Assembly: GCF_000513275.1 (NCBI RefSeq)
Contig: NZ_CBVJ010000067.1
Location: forward strand, 105,330 to 169,329
Origin: Paenibacillus gorillae
GTDB taxonomy: Bacteria > Bacillota > Bacilli > Paenibacillales > Paenibacillaceae
Length of the DNA: 64,000 nt
Direction: 5' to 3'
The translations under genes and the position numbers were made by a program. The notes beneath the pieces are model-generated. The model ran no database searches. It saw only the letters and a program-made list of their open reading frames with translations, and was not told where the DNA came from. This document shows, in pieces, positions 8,367-16,497 of the stretch; the stretch's first letter is position 1, and every line of letters starts with the position of its first letter.

Positions 8367-8990
8367 ATGGGGAAAGTTAGTGCTGTTATACAAAATCCAT
8401 ATTTTGAGCAACCCTCTTGGATTACAAAAGTTGAATACAAGGAAACTGCGTATCTGTCCAGATTTTCTACGCCGGAAGATGCCACCTTATTTCTGACGTT
8501 GCTCTGCGGGTATAACAACATAGATGTGGATAGAGAGCCTGCTGAGGTATTAAATGAACTCATTACCTTTGATGAAGTTGTAATAAGTGGCGGAATAGCC
8601 TTTGAGGATAAAAGTAAAGTAATACTTCCGGGTTGCTGTTGTGGGCTTGAGAGTTGGAGAGAAGTGCTTGAAGCGGTCCTAAGCAAAAAGAATGTATGGC
8701 TTGGTCATGACCCATACCCCACTTTGGAATTTGTAAATAATTCGGTCAGAGTTTGGTCTGACGATTATTCTGGTACATATAGAAAAGATTTGCCGGAGCA
8801 AGACTTACAGAAAATGTTTTATATTGAATACGACCGGAATGACTTAATTAATAAGCTGCAAGCCATCGAAACAGATTTACTGGAGTTCTATAAGCATTTC
8901 TTAGAAAAGATTATGTGTATGGCTGATGATAACCTTAAAGAAATTCTACTTCTGAAATTTTGCCAGTGGTTCAATTTGAATTTAAGTTAG
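8367..8990 (+). CDS. Protein of unknown function (207 aa)
   Basis: Begins at an ATG with GAGGAGTTTTAATC upstream. It is acidic and soluble, with an unusual Cys cluster in LPGCCCGLESWREVLEAVL (around residues 91-110) and WLGHDPYPTLEF after it, then a helical tail. I do not recognise it. Such lone acidic proteins next to other unknowns are sometimes immunity proteins, but nothing here proves that. It is bracketed by the two copies of a hairpin repeat. Confidence 0.65.
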   Translation: MGKVSAVIQNPYFEQPSWITKVEYKETAYLSRFSTPEDATLFLTLLCGYNNIDVDREPAEVLNELITFDEVVISGGIAFEDKSKVILPGCCCGLESWREVLEAVLSKKNVWLGHDPYPTLEFVNNSVRVWSDDYSGTYRKDLPEQDLQKMFYIEYDRNDLINKLQAIETDLLEFYKHFLEKIMCMADDNLKEILLLKFCQWFNLNLS

Positions 8991-9050
8991 TTAAAAAGAG
9001 GTTATTTCTCCGGCAGCCTAACGGGCTTCCATTGAAATAACCTCTTTTCT
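8989..9050. terminator. Cruciform-like bidirectional terminator, copy B
   Basis: AAAGAGGTTATTTC (8995-9008) pairs perfectly with GAAATAACCTCTTT (9034-9047), with an inner GCC/GGC hairpin. It differs from copy A at only about nine of 51 positions. Confidence 0.85.
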
Positions 9051-9054
9051 AAGT

Positions 9055-9480
9055 TCATTTAATTTCAATATTGTTATCCATGAAAGGCTTCAGTACTTCT
9101 TCCTCGCACATGCTGATATAGATAACGGATCTGAGATTTACCAGGTTTTCAAATCCGGCTACCTGCCGAATATCAAAAACATCATCTTCTCCGTCCCAAT
9201 CAGGCTGAATGATATGGTAAATTTCATTCCCACCATCAAAGCAAAGCTCAGTTATTTTGTCCAAATCCCCTTGTTCAAGCTGCAGCTTAGAGAAAAACTC
9301 TAAAAGTTCTGCAATGGGTCCAGAGTCTTCTGTATACCATTCATATTTATCCGTATGATCCAATTTTAGCTTTTCAAGTTCCTGTTCAAATGCCGGATTT
9401 TGATCAAGCAAAGCTTCAATTACTGTTAATTTAAAATTAAAGTCTTGAAACATCCCGGTGTGATCCGTATAGGTAATCAT
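9055..9480 (-). CDS. Unknown protein, possibly DUF6892-like
   Basis: 141 aa from the ATG at 9480 (GAGGGAGA four bases upstream); an in-frame GTG/ATG further up lacks an SD. It is acidic and soluble. The start MITYTDHTGMFQDFNFKLTVIEALLDQ recalls DUF6892 proteins, and the end describes a leucine-rich strand (NLVNLRSVIYISMCEEE). The family call is from memory of the pattern only. Function unknown; convergent with the preceding gene. Confidence 0.6.
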   Translation of the reverse strand: MITYTDHTGMFQDFNFKLTVIEALLDQNPAFEQELEKLKLDHTDKYEWYTEDSGPIAELLEFFSKLQLEQGDLDKITELCFDGGNEIYHIIQPDWDGEDDVFDIRQVAGFENLVNLRSVIYISMCEEEVLKPFMDNNIEIK

Positions 9481-9593
9481 GGTATCTCCCTCATTTCGTA
9501 AAAATAACAGACTTTCCACCATGACTCCAATATAGTTCACCGAAGACTGTTTAGCTACTTATTAGAAGATTTATATATTATGATGAAATCATT

Positions 9594-10406
9594 TTATAAG
9601 GCAATAAATGGCTTAATGCTTTCTTTCAACGGCGTAACAGGCCCCCCAATTAACCGTTCCAAATCGGTCGAGGTAGAAGACGTGTTTATTTTGCGCAGAA
9701 AACCAAAGATCCAGTTTTGAATCCCAGCATCCTCTTGCAGAACTACGGACTTGCCAGACAGATCAGATAGAGCTGCTGCTAGATCATCGAAGGTCCATGG
9801 ACGGGATGCCGTCAGCTCATATATCTTATTCCGATGATCCCCTTCTGACAAAACGGCTGCTATGCCTCTAGCCAAATCATCGCGCGTCACTGTATTAAAA
9901 CTCCAGTCGCCGGGGGCAATACGCAGTTCACCTGCAGCGATCGCAGCATCCAATCCTAGCACACCGACAAAATCGGTATATAACGAGTTTCGCAGAAAAG
10001 TATACGGCATTCCGGCCGTAAGAATGGCATGCTCCGTTGCCATGTACAAATGTGAGGTTGAAATCGAATCTTGTTCCAGAAAAGCAAAGCTTGTAAACAG
10101 CAATTGCTCCACTTTCGATTTTTTCGCCGCTTCAATGACATGGGCATGCTGGCGCAGCCGAATCGTGTCATCCTGATTAGAGCTCGCAATGAATAACAGC
10201 TTGGAAGCACCAGCAAATGCCTGCTCAAGCGTGTCCGGTTTATCGTAATCGCATAGACGCACTTCAATTCCATACTCATGAAAATGTTTGCCTTTCTCTA
10301 AGTCGCGAACGCAGGCCACAATCTGATCAGCCGCAACCTTCTGAAGGAGCCGCTCTATGATCAAGCTTCCTAATTTGCCATTGGCACCTGTAATGACGAT
10401 CGACAT
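9594..10406 (-). CDS. NmrA/QorB-like NAD(P)-binding oxidoreductase
   Basis: 270 aa from the ATG at 10406 (AGAAGGG nine bases upstream). The Rossmann start MSIVITGANGKLGSLIIERLL and the segments VEQLLFTSFAFLEQD and GMPYTFLRNSLYTDF match the NmrA-like atypical SDR group (YtfG/QorB, NAD(P)H:quinone oxidoreductases). It lacks a classical YxxxK pair, as expected for that group. It lies 39 bases after the MarR gene's stop on the same strand and has its own MarR-type operator next to the start, so repression by that MarR is likely. Confidence 0.85.
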   Translation of the reverse strand: MSIVITGANGKLGSLIIERLLQKVAADQIVACVRDLEKGKHFHEYGIEVRLCDYDKPDTLEQAFAGASKLLFIASSNQDDTIRLRQHAHVIEAAKKSKVEQLLFTSFAFLEQDSISTSHLYMATEHAILTAGMPYTFLRNSLYTDFVGVLGLDAAIAAGELRIAPGDWSFNTVTRDDLARGIAAVLSEGDHRNKIYELTASRPWTFDDLAAALSDLSGKSVVLQEDAGIQNWIFGFLRKINTSSTSTDLERLIGGPVTPLKESIKPFIAL

Positions 10407-10430
10407 TGCTTTCATCCCTTCTGGCATCAT

Positions 10431-10452
10431 TTTAGTTAAGCACTTAACTAAA
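10431..10452. promoter_or_regulatory. MarR-type operator, upstream of the oxidoreductase
   Basis: Perfect 10-bp arms TTTAGTTAAG and CTTAACTAAA around a central CA. The inner 16 bases are identical to the site at 10935-10950. Confidence 0.8.
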
Positions 10453-10468
10453 TGCCGAAAAAAATATT

Positions 10469-10915
10469 TTAATTTCTCTGTAATTTTTGCAACAAAACAA
10501 GAAGCTGTTTCAATTCATCTTCTTCCAGCGCATTCATTTTCTCAGCAATCCGTTGACGATTCTCAGGCAGGTTCTTCAATAAGAGGCTCTGGCCTTCACT
10601 TGTTATTGAAATAACCGTTTTTCTGCCGTCCTGAGGATGACTCGTTCGGCGAATTAATCCGTCATTTTCTAATGGGACAAGCAGTAGCGTAATATTCGGC
10701 TTCGTAACTCCGATTCGCTTAGCGAGCATGGAAGGCAATATCGTGCCGCCCTCTTTCATAATTTCAACTAATAACCGAATTCGGGCGCCATTCAAGCCCC
10801 TCGACTTCCAATATTTCTCCGACACCTCGACCAAGTTCGCCGTCGCTTCAACCAAAGAGAAAAAAACGAGTGAATGCAGCGGCATTTCCTGAACGTACTC
10901 TTGCAGATTCTTCAA
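10469..10915 (-). CDS. MarR-family repressor
   Basis: 148 aa. The winged helix is complete: LLVEIMKEGGTILPSMLAKRIGVTKPNITLLLVPLENDGLIRR, then a wing SHPQDGRKTVISITSEGQSLL and a C-terminal dimer helix. MarR proteins bind palindromes as dimers and release on ligand or oxidation; one Cys-free core argues against thiol sensing. The operator copy at 10935-10950 lies 20-35 bases upstream of the start, giving autoregulation, and a second copy precedes the oxidoreductase gene downstream. Confidence 0.9.
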   Translation of the reverse strand: MKNLQEYVQEMPLHSLVFFSLVEATANLVEVSEKYWKSRGLNGARIRLLVEIMKEGGTILPSMLAKRIGVTKPNITLLLVPLENDGLIRRTSHPQDGRKTVISITSEGQSLLLKNLPENRQRIAEKMNALEEDELKQLLVLLQKLQRN

Positions 10916-10934
10916 CTTGTCACCACCGTTAAAT

Positions 10935-10950
10935 AGTTAAGCACTTAACT
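10935..10950. promoter_or_regulatory. MarR-type operator, autoregulatory
   Basis: AGTTAAGCACTTAACT: 7-bp arms around CA, just upstream of the MarR gene. Confidence 0.8.
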
Positions 10951-11004
10951 TATTTTAAGATACTACATCCGCAACGCATCTGTCAATTCCGTACAAGGAG
11001 ATGT

Positions 11005-11922
11005 TTACAAAGCAGCCTTGGCTGCAAGCTTCCAGCGGCAGATGATTATGAAGGAATCGCCTTGCAGCTCGGCCGTCAACGTGCCTCCCATGTTGTGCAT
11101 CAGGCTTTTGGCAATGGAGAGTCCAAGCCCTGAGGTTTGGGCGGACCTTGCACGATCTGCCGTGTAGAACCGGTCAAACAAGAGGCTGACATCACTTCCG
11201 GCCAATTCCTTTGCTTCGTTGATTATCGTCAGATCTGCAGTCTCCCGCTGCTGTTCGAAACGAATTTCTACCTGTCCAGACGTATACTTCACTGTGTTAT
11301 TAAGCAAATTCTCAACGACTCTTCGTACAGCAGCCTCATCGGCGTACACGCTCACATTTTCCTCTGGCAGCACAATGTCAGGCGTAATGCCTCGTTCGTT
11401 GAACGCATCATAAAATTCGACCAGAATACCAGAGATCAGATCAGTTAACCCAAGCTTTTCAGCTTTAAGGGGATAATCCAGTGATTCGATCACGGACAGC
11501 TCAAAGTAATCGTTCAATAATGCCTGCAAGCGTTTGGTTCGATTTTTGACAGTAGTGATATATTCAAACTTCTCTTCAGGCGTTATACGCTCGCCCTCCA
11601 ACAATTGAATATATCCGATAATCGAAGTCAATGGAGTACGGATATCATGAGAAATATTTGCCGCTGCCTTCCGAGATTCATACTGGACTCGTTGTTTGCG
11701 GGCTTCTGCTTCGACGATTAGTTGAGACTGGCGATTAATTTGTCCGGCAAGCGCTTCAAGCTTACTATCAAATAGAGCCACATCGATTTTTTTACCGGTT
11801 CGCCCTTCATTATAGCTTCGCAATTGCTGGGTCATCCGTCCTAATTCCCGCCTTAACATCAGCAGACGGACAAGCAGGAGAGCTGCTGCCGTCATCGATA
11901 AAATCGTTAGAATAAGCAGCAT
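11005..11922 (-). CDS. Sensor histidine kinase (short input domain)
   Basis: 305 aa. One N-terminal membrane segment (about residues 1-22), then a coiled linker, the H box ISHDIRTPLTSIIGY with His at 92, N box VVENLLNNTVKY, and G boxes LLFDRFYTADRA and TSGLGLSIAKSLM. There is almost no extracytoplasmic sensor, as in kinases that take their input from a partner transporter. It is the last gene of a regulator-ATPase-permease-kinase operon, so it probably works with that ABC system and the response regulator. Confidence 0.9.
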   Translation of the reverse strand: MLLILTILSMTAAALLLVRLLMLRRELGRMTQQLRSYNEGRTGKKIDVALFDSKLEALAGQINRQSQLIVEAEARKQRVQYESRKAAANISHDIRTPLTSIIGYIQLLEGERITPEEKFEYITTVKNRTKRLQALLNDYFELSVIESLDYPLKAEKLGLTDLISGILVEFYDAFNERGITPDIVLPEENVSVYADEAAVRRVVENLLNNTVKYTSGQVEIRFEQQRETADLTIINEAKELAGSDVSLLFDRFYTADRARSAQTSGLGLSIAKSLMHNMGGTLTAELQGDSFIIICRWKLAAKAAL

Positions 11923-11940
11923 CCTCTCCCCTCCCCTTAA

Positions 11941-12702
11941 TTACTTAATATCTTTCCTGCGGAATATGAAAATACCGAGAATAGCGGTTAAAGCAATAGT
12001 CAGCAAAGGCACGAGCAGGAGCGCCGGCAAATCACCGCTATGAATATGAGGTTTGGCGACTTCTCCCACTAATTTGAAGATCGAATAATCGTACAATGTA
12101 CCAATGAATTCGACCTTCGAACCTAGTCCGGCAAGAACGCTATCAATCAACAGAAAGAAAATCATTAAAAATCCGATCGTTTTGCCGCTGTCTGTCAGAA
12201 CTACAGTGAACAACGCCCCAATGGATGCATAGGCCGCCGTATATAATAGCGTCAGTCCGAGCACCCGGGGAATGAAAAACAGCGTATTTCCCTCTGGAAA
12301 ATGACCAAAGCCTGAAAGCAGCGTCACTTCCAGCGTACTCACGATTGGAAAAACGAGAGAAATCAGCATCGCACCGATTGCGAATACGGTCAGTTTGGCC
12401 GCATACAACTGCCCCCTCGTATTACCCGATGAAGCGATCGTTTTCATAATTCCGGTAGAATATTCGTTAGAAATAAAGAATCCGGCAAGAAATGCAACAC
12501 CAACCTTCATAACATAAGCATTACTTGTGATGAAGGTAATCAGAAATCCGGCGCCCGTAAATTGAGGTTCTCCGCTGGATCGATGGTCAAAATAGTATAA
12601 CAGAGGGTAAGCCAGTGAAAGTACGGCAAGGGCAATAAGCAGCGTCCAGAACGATCTGTTCTTATGGAGTTTGAATAACTCTACTCTAATCAGATTATAC
12701 AT
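11941..12702 (-). CDS. ABC-2 type permease (peptide-antibiotic immunity type)
   Basis: 253 aa from the ATG at 12702, which overlaps the end of the ATPase gene by 8 bases; a longer open frame upstream is only the shadow of that gene. MYNLIRVELFKLHKNRSFW is the usual entry into an ABC-2/LanEFG-like permease, with about six membrane segments and the motif FISNEYSTGIMKTIASSG. With its ATPase it should form an exporter or immunity pump; substrate unknown. Confidence 0.85.
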   Translation of the reverse strand: MYNLIRVELFKLHKNRSFWTLLIALAVLSLAYPLLYYFDHRSSGEPQFTGAGFLITFITSNAYVMKVGVAFLAGFFISNEYSTGIMKTIASSGNTRGQLYAAKLTVFAIGAMLISLVFPIVSTLEVTLLSGFGHFPEGNTLFFIPRVLGLTLLYTAAYASIGALFTVVLTDSGKTIGFLMIFFLLIDSVLAGLGSKVEFIGTLYDYSIFKLVGEVAKPHIHSGDLPALLLVPLLTIALTAILGIFIFRRKDIK

Positions 12703-13624
12703 GCGAATCAACCCCGATCCGCTTACTAAAGTAGCTCTCCAAGTCTTCACCCATCGGTGTGAACTTCTCAATCTCCAGGCCCGCCGTGAAAAGCACCGAC
12801 GATATTTTACTTGGCTGTTCCATATGGCCATACAGCTTGATCGCGCCATCCTGCATAACCTCGAAGTCAGTTGTGCCCAGTTCGTTTTGGATGACGGCTG
12901 CCGCCTTGCCTGGATCACTCACTTTGATATAAATATACTGCTGGCATTTCCCGTCCAGCTCCGCCGCCGTAAATTGCTCCAGCAGCTGACCGCGATGGAT
13001 AATGCCGTAATGGCTTGCCATCAGATGCAATTCACTAAGAATATGGCTTGAGATTAATATCGTCATGCCCAGCTCACGATTTAACTGCTTGAGCAGCTCC
13101 CTCATTTCTACAACACCCATCGGATCTAACCCATTGGTCGGCTCGTCCAGAATCAAAAACTCCGGATCACCCAGCAAAGCGATAGCAAGACCTAACCGCT
13201 GCTTCATACCAAGCGAGAAATTTTTCGTTATTTTTTTGCCTGTCCCCTGCAAACCAACCTGCTCCAGCATTCTGGGAACGCACTCTTTGCCGGGAATGCC
13301 GCGCAAAATCCGGTTCGCCTCCAAGTTCTCGCTTGCCGTCATATGGGGAAATAAAGCCGGACTCTCGATAATAGAGCCGATTCTTTTGCGAGCCTGAATC
13401 AACGCCTTCTCTTCGCTCGCCCCGAACAGTTCTATCGATCCTTTGGTCGGAAAAGCAAGCCCTGTCACTAGGCGGATCAGCGTTGATTTTCCGGCTCCAT
13501 TTTGCCCAATAAACCCGTAAATCGAGCCTTTGCGGATGGATAGATTCACTTTATCCAGCGCTCTATGGCCTTTGTACGTTTTGGACAACTGATTCGTTCT
13601 TAATACATACTCCTGCATCTTCAT
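12695..13624 (-). CDS. ABC transporter ATPase, BcrA/LanF type
   Basis: 309 aa from the ATG at 13624 (AAAGGAGG five bases upstream; a longer in-frame start is unsupported). Walker A is GQNGAGKST (about residues 40-48), the signature is FSLGMKQR instead of LSGGQ, and Walker B is LILDEPTNGLDP. The SLGMKQR variant and the C-terminal extension are typical of bacitracin/lantibiotic self-protection ATPases. It lies between the response regulator and the permease in one operon. Confidence 0.9.
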   Translation of the reverse strand: MKMQEYVLRTNQLSKTYKGHRALDKVNLSIRKGSIYGFIGQNGAGKSTLIRLVTGLAFPTKGSIELFGASEEKALIQARKRIGSIIESPALFPHMTASENLEANRILRGIPGKECVPRMLEQVGLQGTGKKITKNFSLGMKQRLGLAIALLGDPEFLILDEPTNGLDPMGVVEMRELLKQLNRELGMTILISSHILSELHLMASHYGIIHRGQLLEQFTAAELDGKCQQYIYIKVSDPGKAAAVIQNELGTTDFEVMQDGAIKLYGHMEQPSKISSVLFTAGLEIEKFTPMGEDLESYFSKRIGVDSHV

Positions 13625-13701
13625 CTTGGCCTCCTTTATGTGATGGACCAAGTATAGAAACAAAAACATAAGAGGAACTAAAGCCAATACTTAAGAATGT
13701 A

Positions 13702-14394
13702 TTAAGGCTTTAATCGATACCCCATCCCCCATACGGTCTCAATAAATTCGCTTCCCGGAGCCGCCTTGGCCAGCTTGCTGCGCAAGTTGCTCATATGGAC
13801 GTTGATTATGTTGTCATCACCGTAAAATGACTCTTTCCAAACTCTTTCGTACAGATTAGACTTCGTAAACACCTTTTTTGGTGCTGATAAAAGCAATGAG
13901 AGTATTTCAAACTCTCTTGCGGTGAGCGTCAATTCCGTCCCAGCTGCAGTAACCGACATGGTGTCCCGATCTAGCACAAGCTCCTTATGCGTTAGCACAT
14001 TAGGCACAGACGGCTGCGCTATTCGGGCATACATGCGAAGCTGGGAATCGATTCGCGCGGAAACCTCCTCGACATCGAATGGTTTTGTAATGAAATCATC
14101 CGCTCCCCCGCGCAGAGCAGAAACTTTGGTACTTGGCTCACCCTTGGCCGAAATGACAATAACGGGCATATCATCGCGTCTGTCGATACGATTGAGAAGC
14201 TCTTCGCCTGTCATGCCTGGCAGCATCAGATCGAGGAGCAGCATGCTCCATTGGCGCTGTTCCAGATAGAGCAGCGCTTCCGTTCCGGAGTATGCGGGCT
14301 GTGCGATATAGCCGCTTTTCTTAATAATGCTGCACAGCAGGCGGCTAATGTCATTATCGTCCTCGGCAACGAGAATATGTATCGGATTATTCAT
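13702..14394 (-). CDS. OmpR-family response regulator
   Basis: 230 aa from the ATG at 14394 (AAAGGAGAAGCA upstream). The receiver has ILVAEDDND, the phospho-acceptor Asp at about residue 55 in LLLDLMLPG, and Lys in FITKPFD; the C-terminal winged helix has LTAREFEILSLLLSAPKKVFTKSNLYERVW and ends WGMGYRLKP. It heads the regulator-ABC-kinase operon and is divergent from the GntR-type ABC operon. It likely activates its own operon when the kinase detects an envelope-active compound; that is inference. Confidence 0.92.
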   Translation of the reverse strand: MNNPIHILVAEDDNDISRLLCSIIKKSGYIAQPAYSGTEALLYLEQRQWSMLLLDLMLPGMTGEELLNRIDRRDDMPVIVISAKGEPSTKVSALRGGADDFITKPFDVEEVSARIDSQLRMYARIAQPSVPNVLTHKELVLDRDTMSVTAAGTELTLTAREFEILSLLLSAPKKVFTKSNLYERVWKESFYGDDNIINVHMSNLRSKLAKAAPGSEFIETVWGMGYRLKP

Positions 14395-14467
14395 TGCTTC
14401 TCCTTTGTGGTCCCCTACGTTCATAAGTAACAGTATAGAATAAAATGTTAAAACCAGCATCTAGGAA

Positions 14468-14497
14468 TTGACATACACGCAGTCCCGCTGATATATT
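14468..14497 (+). promoter_or_regulatory. Sigma-A promoter of the ABC-GntR operon
   Basis: -35 TTGACA (14468-14473), 18-bp spacer, -10 TATATT (14492-14497). Confidence 0.8.
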
Positions 14498-14519
14498 GTG
14501 CATATACAACATACACAAT
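14495..14519. promoter_or_regulatory. GntR (YtrA-type) operator
   Basis: Imperfect inverted repeat with arms ATTGTGCAT and ATACACAAT, overlapping the -10 box. Binding here would block the promoter, so the GntR gene at the operon's end would be autorepressed. Confidence 0.7.
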
Positions 14520-14540
14520 TTTTGAATCGGAGGGAATCAT

Positions 14541-15394
14541 ATGCTGGCATTGGATGTTAGGAATCTCAATAAAAAGTATGAGCACTTTCAGTTGAAAGAC
14601 GTTTCTTTTCAGCTGGAGAAGGGCTTTATTATGGGATTTATCGGGGCCAACGGCGCTGGAAAAACGACGACGATTAAGTCCATATTGAATTTGAACCGCA
14701 TTGACAGCGGTGAAATCTACATTCTGGGCAAAGCGATGCATACCCATGAGCTCGAATTAAAGCAGGAAATCGGCTCCGCATTTGGAGACATCAGCTTCTA
14801 TACGCGTAATAAAATCAAAACGTTAACGAATGTCATCAAGACGTTTTATCAGCATTGGAATGATGAGACGTACTACAGCTATTTAAAAAATTCAACCTGA
14901 ACGAAAACAAAAAAATAGCGGAATTATCAACCGGTATGAAAGTGAAATACCGTCTGGCCCTCGCCTTGTCGTACGGAGCGAAGCTGCTGATTTTGGATGA
15001 GCCAACAAGCGGACTTGATCCCGTTGCAAGAGATAATCTGCTTGATATTTTTCAGGAGCTGGTGAAAGACGGAGAAATCAGCATTCTGTTCTCCACGCAT
15101 ATTACATCCGATTTGGAGAAATGTGCAGATTATATTACCTACATCGACAACGGACAAATTATTAACAGCGCCGATAAGGAAGAATTTATTGGGGCCTACC
15201 GGCTGGTGAACGGGAGAACGGAGCAGTTGAATTTGATCAAAGACGTGTTAATTTCCTATAAAAAGAATTCATTTGGCTTTACAGGCTTGATTCATACCCA
15301 GGATCTCGACCCCATGCTGGATATCAAATCAACCATGCCGAATCTGGAGGAAATTATGATCTATGTCTCGAAAAAGGAGGAAGACCGTGTATAA
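14541..15394 (+). pseudogene. ABC transporter ATPase (frameshifted)
   Basis: The first part has Walker A GANGAGKTTT and runs into a stop at 14900; the second part, in another frame, has STGMKVKYRLALALSYG and Walker B LLILDEPTSGLDP. The A6 run at 14885-14890 is one base short: with one more A the protein reads YYSYLKKFNLNENKKIAELS and is a normal ~285-aa ATPase of the YtrB type. SD GGAGGGAATCAT. It drives the permease that follows. As read, the ATPase is split between its Walker A and signature motifs and should not work; a sequencing error is likely. Confidence 0.8.
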
Positions 15395-16040
15395 CCTATT
15401 AATGAAAGAATTAAAGCTTGGCGTGAATCCGTTCTTTTATTTAATGCCCTTTCTAACAGGCGCTTTAATGCTGATTCCCGGATGGTTGTATTTCATCGTC
15501 CTCCTCTACTTTTGCTTTCTTACAATACCGAATATGTTCGCCGGATATAAGACGCAGAATGATTTGATCTTTACCAACATGCTCCCTGTATTCAAAAAAG
15601 ACATGGTAAAAGCAAAGGTATCCGTTATTGTCATTCTGGAACTTATGCATATCGTGATTGCCATGATCTACGGCATGATTAGCCTTCGGTTATATCCGAA
15701 TTTGATCTATTATTTCTACGGACCATCCCTAGGTTTCTGGGGATTATGCTTCGTCATGCTTGCGCTATTCAACCTGTTTTTCATACCCATTTACTATAAA
15801 ACAGCCTATAAATACGGCACAGCAACGTTTGCCGGGACAACAGCCGCTATTCTGTTCGCAGGAGGCGCAGAATGGCTGGGCATACAGAATTCGACCTTGT
15901 TTAATCTGTTCAAAAGAACGGCATCGGATCATTTCACCACCCACCTGTTCATCCTGATTGCTGGCATCGCTATATTTGCGCTATTTACGATAATCGCTTA
16001 TTATATTGCCATTAAACGGTTTGAGAAAGTGGAAACATAA
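15387..16040 (+). CDS. ABC-2 type permease
   Basis: 217 aa from a GTG at 15387 with AAGGAGG upstream; it overlaps the ATPase gene's end by 8 bases. Six membrane segments, starting VYNLLMKELKLGVNPFFYLMP, as in the ABC2_membrane_5 group paired with YtrB-like ATPases. Probably exports or responds to an envelope-acting compound; the substrate is not readable. The stop TAA shares its last base with the GntR ATG. Confidence 0.8.
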   Translation: MYNLLMKELKLGVNPFFYLMPFLTGALMLIPGWLYFIVLLYFCFLTIPNMFAGYKTQNDLIFTNMLPVFKKDMVKAKVSVIVILELMHIVIAMIYGMISLRLYPNLIYYFYGPSLGFWGLCFVMLALFNLFFIPIYYKTAYKYGTATFAGTTAAILFAGGAEWLGIQNSTLFNLFKRTASDHFTTHLFILIAGIAIFALFTIIAYYIAIKRFEKVET

Positions 16041-16406
16041 TGAACATTGCCATTTCGAACACCTCTGATAAACCGATCTATCAACAGCTTTTCGAACAGA
16101 TTAGTGCGCAGATTCTCAAGGGTGAGCTTGGCAGCGGTTACAGCCTGCCGCCCATAAGGCAAGCAGCTACAGAGCTTCGCGTTAGCATCATTACGGTCAA
16201 AAAAAGCATGGGAAGAACTCGAACGGCTTGGCCTAATCTATACCATAACCGGCAAGGGATGTTTTGTAGCCGAGCTCTCCCCGGATGAGATGCTTCAAAG
16301 ACGCAAAGAAATGATTTTGAATCAGATGACGATTGATATTTCCTATTACAAATCATTTGGTTTCTCGCTTGAAGAAATTATTGAGCTATTGAAGGAAGTA
16401 TATTGA
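16040..16406 (+). pseudogene. GntR-family (YtrA-type) repressor, frameshifted
   Basis: The first 55 residues (SDKPIYQQLFEQISAQILKGELGSGYSLPPIRQAATELRVSIITVKK) are a clear GntR winged helix. The A7 run at 16199-16205 is one base too long; with six A the frame continues AWEELERLGLIYTITGKGC and so on to ...LEEIIELLKEVY and TGA at 16404-16406, giving ~121 aa, the size of YtrA regulators with a short C-terminal dimer helix. It is coupled to the permease by a TAATG overlap. The operator over the operon promoter is its probable target. Confidence 0.8.
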
Positions 16407-16430
16407 AGTTCAGTCACGTCCCAATGCCTT

Positions 16431-16480
16431 ATACAACAAAGAAACGTTACCGCATGATGCGATAACGTTTCTTTGTTGTA
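16431..16480. terminator. Strong bidirectional terminator
   Basis: ATACAACAAAGAAACGTTA pairs with the mirrored arm ending TTTCTTTGTTGTAT, between convergent genes. Confidence 0.9.
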
Positions 16481-16497
16481 TGGAAGAGATTTAATAA

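Noticed and set aside
12703..12918. Longer N-terminus for the ABC permease
   Set aside because: It lies in another frame inside the ATPase gene and lacks a ribosome site; the ATG at 12702 starts the conserved membrane domain.
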